Notes under the pieces: generated by a model | Databases searched by the model: none | Told to the model about the DNA's origin: nothing | Seen by the model: only the letters and a program-made list of their open reading frames with translations | Position numbers and translations under genes: made by a program | Origin: Phenylobacterium montanum | GTDB lineage: Bacteria; Pseudomonadota; Alphaproteobacteria; Caulobacterales; Caulobacteraceae | DNA length: 64,000 bases | Direction of reading: 5' to 3' | NCBI RefSeq assembly: GCF_018135625.1 | Contig: NZ_CP073078.1 | Coordinates: 2,140,501-2,204,500 of the forward strand | Shown here: piece after piece, positions 60,564-64,000 of the stretch | Layout: each line of letters begins with the position of its first letter | Numbering within the stretch: position 1 is the first letter of the stretch

Positions 60564-61490
60564 GTGCCGCCGCCAGACCGACCCCGTCCAAGATCTTCCG
60601 GCGCTGGTCTGGACCTGTCGTCGATCCGTCTGGCGATGGCGGCGATGGAGCACGGAAGCCTGCGACGGGCCTCCCAGATGATCGGTCTCAGTCCTGCCGC
60701 GCTCAGCGAGCGAATTCGCGCGCTCGAGGAGGCGCTGGCGGTCTCACTGTTCCAGCGATCGGCGGCCGGCGTTGAACCGACGCATGCCGGCGCCGCCTTC
60801 CTTGGCGAAGCCGCCCAAGCGGTCGAGCAGCTGGATCTGGCCGCGGCGAAGGCTCTGGCGGCGGGCAAGGGGGAACAGGGCAAGATCACGGTCGGCCTCA
60901 GCGGCGCCGGCCTCATTCCGGTTCTGGGCGATACGCTCGCCAGTTTCGCGGCCGGTCACGCCAAGGTCGGGCTCCAGATCGTGGAGGGATCGCGGGGCGA
61001 ACTGGTGAAGGGGCTTCGCAAGCGCGGGATAGACCTTGCGGTTCTGCTCGGGCCGCCAGTTTCGAACCTTGGCGAGACCCTCGCCCTTCCTGGCGAGCGC
61101 CTGTTCGTCGTTTCGCCATCAGATCACCGCCTGGCTCACCGCTATGCCATAGACTGGCCAGATCTTCGCGGTGGCGGCGTACGGGTCTCAGACGCTCTGG
61201 CGGGCGCCCGTTTGGGTTCACCACCCTGCGAGGTTCAGCTTCTCGTCCATCGGGGCGGCTGCCAGAGCCTGTTCGCCATGGTCCGTCTTGGCCTGGGCCT
61301 GGCTCTGGCGACGGAAAGCGAGGTGATCGTATTGCCGTCAGGCCTGGTGGCCGCGCCGCTCCTGGAGCATGGCGAGGCGGTCACCATCCCCGTCTGCGCC
61401 TATCGCGACGGCGGCAATGACAATCCGCCGGCGCGCAGGCTTTGGGCGTCGTTGCGGGCGGCGAGTGCTCGCTGGAGCCGCCCGATTTGA
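60564..61490 (+). CDS. LysR-family transcriptional regulator
   Basis: A 308-aa regulator from the GTG at 60564. The N-terminal winged HTH is LDLSSIRLAMAAMEHGSLRRASQMIGLSPAALSERIRALEEALAVSLFQRSAAGVEPTHAG. The effector-binding domain follows (KITVGLSGAGLIPVLGDTLASFAAGHAKVGLQIVEGSRGELVKGLRKRGIDLAVLLGPP). It has no diverging target enzyme gene; the nearest gene to its left is the sigma operon of the lasso system. Its target and ligand are unknown. Confidence 0.9.
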   Translation: MPPPDRPRPRSSGAGLDLSSIRLAMAAMEHGSLRRASQMIGLSPAALSERIRALEEALAVSLFQRSAAGVEPTHAGAAFLGEAAQAVEQLDLAAAKALAAGKGEQGKITVGLSGAGLIPVLGDTLASFAAGHAKVGLQIVEGSRGELVKGLRKRGIDLAVLLGPPVSNLGETLALPGERLFVVSPSDHRLAHRYAIDWPDLRGGGVRVSDALAGARLGSPPCEVQLLVHRGGCQSLFAMVRLGLGLALATESEVIVLPSGLVAAPLLEHGEAVTIPVCAYRDGGNDNPPARRLWASLRAASARWSRPI

Positions 61491-61647
61491 CGTAACGCTT
61501 TGGAAGCTGGCGGCCTCAATCTCGTCCAGGCCCATGCGGTCGGCCTAGCGCTCCATGGCCGCCGGGCATTGTCGATAACGCCGCGCCTCATTGGGCGTTG
61601 AGGCCACTGCAGTGACTTCTGTTCAGTCCCTATCGGCGCAAACACAG

Positions 61648-62757
61648 CTAGTCGAAGGCGGCGAGCGAATAGCTCGTGCTTCGACCACCGCCCTCGTCGC
61701 GGACGAGGATGCCGCGATCGACGAGATCGGTGATGTCACGAAGCGCGGTATCGCTAGACGTCTTGGTCAACGTCGCCCACTTGGCGTTGGTGAGCTTGCC
61801 TTCGAAACCATCAAGGAGGCGGTTGAGCACTTTGTGCTGACGATCACTGACGTTCTGACCCGCTTGGACTTCCCAGAAGCGGGCCTTGCGGAGGACCGCC
61901 GCTAGCGTCAATTCGGCGCCGTCAAAAGCGCGACCCAGGCAGTCCAGGAACCATTGAAGCCAGGCCGTGATGTCGAGGTCGCCCTTCTGGGTCGTCTCCA
62001 GGATGTCGTAGTAGCCTTTTCGCTCGGCGCGGATCTGGGCGGACATGCTGTAGAAGCGCCTGGGGCTCTCCTCGGAGCGCGCAAGCGCCATATCGGCGAT
62101 GGCGCGCGCAATACGGCCATTGCCATCTTCGAAGGGATGGATGGTCACGAACCACAGGTGCGCGACGGCGGCCTTCAGCACCGGATCGATGCTCGGGCCG
62201 GCGTTGAACCATTTCAGGAAAGCGCGCATTTCGTTCTTCAACCTGCCGGCGGCCGGCGCTTCATAGTGGACCCTTTCGCGTCCGATCGGGCCGGAGACGA
62301 CCTGCATCGGACCGGTCTTGTCGGTGCGCCAGGCGCCGACGGTGATTTTGGTCATGCCGCTGCGGCCGGACGGAAACAGCGCCGCGTGCCAGCCGAACAA
62401 TCGCTCCTCGGTCAGCGGCTGGTCATAGCCTTGCGTCGCATCGAGCATCATCTCGACGACGCCTTCAACGTCACGATCAATGGGCGCCAGCGCGCCTATG
62501 TCGAGCCCGAGGCGGCGGGCGATCGAGGAGCGAACCTGCTCCCTGTCGAGCACCTCGCCTTCGATCTCGCTGGATTTGAGGACCTCCTCGGTAAGGCTTT
62601 GAAGAACAGCTTCGGCGCGAAGCGGAAAGCCGAGCGCCTCCATACGGCCGATCAACCGTCCCTGGCTGCGACTGACGCGCGCCAGTTGATCGGCGATAAG
62701 CGCATGGCTCCAATGGAGATTGGGCCAGCCTTTCAGGTCATGGATGTAAGTTGGCAT
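61648..62757 (-). CDS. Fic-family AMP-transferase with DUF4172 start and winged-helix tail
   Basis: A 369-aa protein. The DUF4172-type N-terminus (TYIHDLKGWPNLHWSHALIADQLARVSRSQGRLIGRMEALG) contains the inhibitory motif S62-x3-E66-G67 (SSEIEG), so activity is normally held back from within. The Fic core motif is H207-PFEDGNGR. The last 70 residues (KLTNAKWATLTKTSSDTALRDITDLVDRGILVRDEGGGRSTSYSL) look like a winged helix, so it may also bind DNA, possibly the palindromes at its own start. It lies close to the conjugation genes and may be carried by that element. Confidence 0.9.
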   Translation of the reverse strand: MPTYIHDLKGWPNLHWSHALIADQLARVSRSQGRLIGRMEALGFPLRAEAVLQSLTEEVLKSSEIEGEVLDREQVRSSIARRLGLDIGALAPIDRDVEGVVEMMLDATQGYDQPLTEERLFGWHAALFPSGRSGMTKITVGAWRTDKTGPMQVVSGPIGRERVHYEAPAAGRLKNEMRAFLKWFNAGPSIDPVLKAAVAHLWFVTIHPFEDGNGRIARAIADMALARSEESPRRFYSMSAQIRAERKGYYDILETTQKGDLDITAWLQWFLDCLGRAFDGAELTLAAVLRKARFWEVQAGQNVSDRQHKVLNRLLDGFEGKLTNAKWATLTKTSSDTALRDITDLVDRGILVRDEGGGRSTSYSLAAFD

Positions 62758-62836
62758 TCACCGCACCTCATGCGGCGAATATAGTCGACAATCGCCGCAA
62801 CGCGCCAGCACATTCGCCGCATTTTGTGCGGCGAAT
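62756..62836. promoter_or_regulatory. Tandem palindromic operators at the Fic start
   Basis: Two dyads of the same type: ATTCACCGCA-cctca-TGCGGCGAAT (62756-62780) and ATTCGCCGCA-ttttg-TGCGGCGAAT (62812-62836), centred 56 bases apart. A half site ATTCACCGCA follows at 62846-62855. The first overlaps the Fic ATG itself, so a bound protein would block the gene. Most simply this is autorepression by the winged-helix tail of Fic. Confidence 0.7.
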
Positions 62837-62928
62837 GTGCGTTGTATTCACCGCACGATAAGCGATATCGCAGGAGTGAGGGGGATCGCTTCCTTGATCG
62901 CCCCTATCCCAGCCCAGGGCGTGACCGA

Positions 62929-63147
62929 TCAGCCCTGCGTCCGCCGGCCCCGTGTGAAGGCGCGATCCGAAGCCATGAACCGCGCCAGCATCGGCGCTAT
63001 GAGCTTGGCCGGCTCGGGCGGCTCGCCGCCACCGGCGCCCATGGCCGCGGCGTAGGCCACAAGATCGCGATGCACCGCGGCCGGCAACTCGATGGTCAGG
63101 CGGACCGGGCGCTCGTCGAGGATGGGTCCAAGCTTGAGCGTCTTCAT
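62929..63147 (-). CDS. DUF2274 protein of the trb conjugation operon
   Basis: A 72-aa protein (MKTLKLGPILDERPVRLTIELPAAVHRDLVAYAAAMGAGGGEPPEPAKLIAPMLARFMASDRAFTRGR). In alphaproteobacterial conjugative elements a DUF2274 gene regularly follows trbI, as here (start overlaps the trbI stop, ATGA). The fold resembles a ribbon-helix-helix-like regulator, but function is unproven. It is the last gene of the visible trb run. Confidence 0.87.
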   Translation of the reverse strand: MKTLKLGPILDERPVRLTIELPAAVHRDLVAYAAAMGAGGGEPPEPAKLIAPMLARFMASDRAFTRGRRTQG

Positions 63148-64000
63148 CGGCTCTGCTCCATCGGCCAGGGTTCCAGCGCCAGATCCCGTGTCACCAGCAC
63201 CCGCACCGGAAATCCCGGCCGGATGGTGATCGTCGGCTGGATGGCGAGCGAGCGGCCGACCACCCGGCGGCCGACCTGGCTGATGCTGTCGGACGCGCCC
63301 TGGCCGATCGCCTGGGCGAGATCGTTCTGATTGGACGAAGTCCCCGCCTCGGCGCCGATGCTGAGCACCGTGGACAGGGCGGCCGCCTTGAACAGCTGGC
63401 TCCAATGGTTGTCGACCCGGCCTGAGAGGCCGGCATAGCCTTGGGGGTCGGCGCCCGGCTCGCGGCCGAGATCGATCCAACGCCCGTCGGGGAGGATCAG
63501 GCGGGTCCAGGCCAGGAGCGCCCGGATCTGGCCGAAGGCGACCTGCGCGTCGTACTGGCCGATCAGCTTCGAGCCCTGCGGGATCAGAAGGTAGCGTCCG
63601 CTCGGGCTGTCATAGACGTCGGCTGTGACCTGGGCGATGACCTCGCCAGGGAGATCGGAGCGCAGGCCGGTCACCAGGGCCGCTGAGATGACGCCGCCCG
63701 CCTGCAGCACGTAGGGACTGGCCGCCGCCTGCAGGCTTTCCGGACTGACGGCGGCCCGCTTGTCGCCCTGGTTCAGAAAGGCGAGCTTGCGATCAGCCTC
63801 GCTGGCGGCGGGCTGAACGCCCGCAACGCCTGGGTGGGCGGCCGCGAGCCCGGCCAGGGCGGCTAGATCGACGGGCTGGGGCGCGCTCGCAGCGGCCCCG
63901 GAGAGGTTTGCGGACTCGGTATGATCGGCCGAGAACAGGCGGCTGGAGCGGGCGGCGTCCTGTTCCGAAGGCCCTTGCTGGCGTGGCGGCTCCGCCGGGC
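63144..64000 (-). CDS. trbI: Conjugal transfer protein TrbI (VirB10-like), 5' end outside the window
   Basis: 285 codons in frame to the right edge; the N-terminal membrane anchor is missing. The Pro-rich periplasmic linker (PAEPPRQQGPSEQ) is followed by SPYVLQAGGVISAALVTGLRSDLPGEVIAQVTADVYDSPSGRYLLIPQGSKLIGQYDAQVAFGQIRALLAWTRLILPDGRWIDLG, the VirB10/TrbI barrel that spans the envelope of type IV secretion channels. It ends with QPTITIRPGFPVRVLVTRDLAL. It marks a conjugative or ICE-type module beyond the edge. Confidence 0.94.
   Translation of the reverse strand, partial: PAEPPRQQGPSEQDAARSSRLFSADHTESANLSGAAASAPQPVDLAALAGLAAAHPGVAGVQPAASEADRKLAFLNQGDKRAAVSPESLQAAASPYVLQAGGVISAALVTGLRSDLPGEVIAQVTADVYDSPSGRYLLIPQGSKLIGQYDAQVAFGQIRALLAWTRLILPDGRWIDLGREPGADPQGYAGLSGRVDNHWSQLFKAAALSTVLSIGAEAGTSSNQNDLAQAIGQGASDSISQVGRRVVGRSLAIQPTITIRPGFPVRVLVTRDLALEPWPMEQSR

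Overview
The window comes from a high-GC alphaproteobacterium, most likely Caulobacteraceae (Phenylobacterium or Caulobacter type). This is inferred from the codon bias, TonB-dependent receptors, Tad pilus minor subunits, a bacterial homogentisate route, malate synthase G with glcDEF, and a lasso-peptide cluster of the isopeptidase/TonB-receptor kind known from Caulobacter and sphingomonads. The genus call is an inference made without a database search.

Left part (1-20 kb): methionine gamma-lyase with a divergent Lrp-type regulator and a 21-bp operator-like palindrome; an acyl-CoA synthetase; three TadE/TadG-like pilus genes; a cobalt-type nitrile hydratase operon (alpha, beta, activator); two SDR enzymes; a B12-binding radical SAM protein; a set of housekeeping genes (ybaK, DUF3126, cysE, NUDIX, nitroreductase); and a P450 followed by an acyl-CoA dehydrogenase.

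Middle part (20-48 kb): a low-GC patch with two unidentified genes and an HEPN-like protein; a tannase-family esterase; the complete tyrosine/homogentisate pathway (HPPD, HmgA, MaiA, FAH); a classical attenuator (leader peptide plus two competing hairpins) in front of two tiny ACT-like proteins; a DUF4386 protein; an epimerase; malate synthase G divergent from glcDEF; an acyltransferase; ada; an M20 peptidase; a TonB receptor, GPH-type symporter and AtsK/TauD-like dioxygenase group that looks like organosulfur scavenging; and tRNA-Leu(TAA). Long palindromic intergenic repeats lie at 17.1, 19.9, 25.0 and 35.7 kb. Two of them are copies of one element. A third provides the glcE ribosome binding site from its 3' arm.

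Right part (48-60 kb), the most interesting: a LuxR/LuxI acyl-homoserine-lactone pair, a GntR regulator and an AT-rich inverted repeat stand immediately upstream of a lasso-peptide operon. The operon has a 44-aa precursor not listed as an ORF, a fused leader-binding/protease B protein and a macrolactam synthetase C. Facing it on the other strand are a lasso-isopeptidase-like S9 hydrolase, a TonB receptor with an N-terminal signalling domain, a FecR anti-sigma factor and a FecI-type ECF sigma factor. Read together, this suggests a peptide that is made under quorum-sensing and GntR control, exported, recaptured by the receptor, signalled through FecR/FecI and opened by the isopeptidase.

Right edge (60-64 kb): a LysR regulator, a Fic AMP-transferase with a winged-helix tail and a repeated palindromic operator at its own start, then DUF2274 and a truncated trbI. 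The last two mark the edge of a conjugative (ICE-like) transfer module that continues beyond the window.
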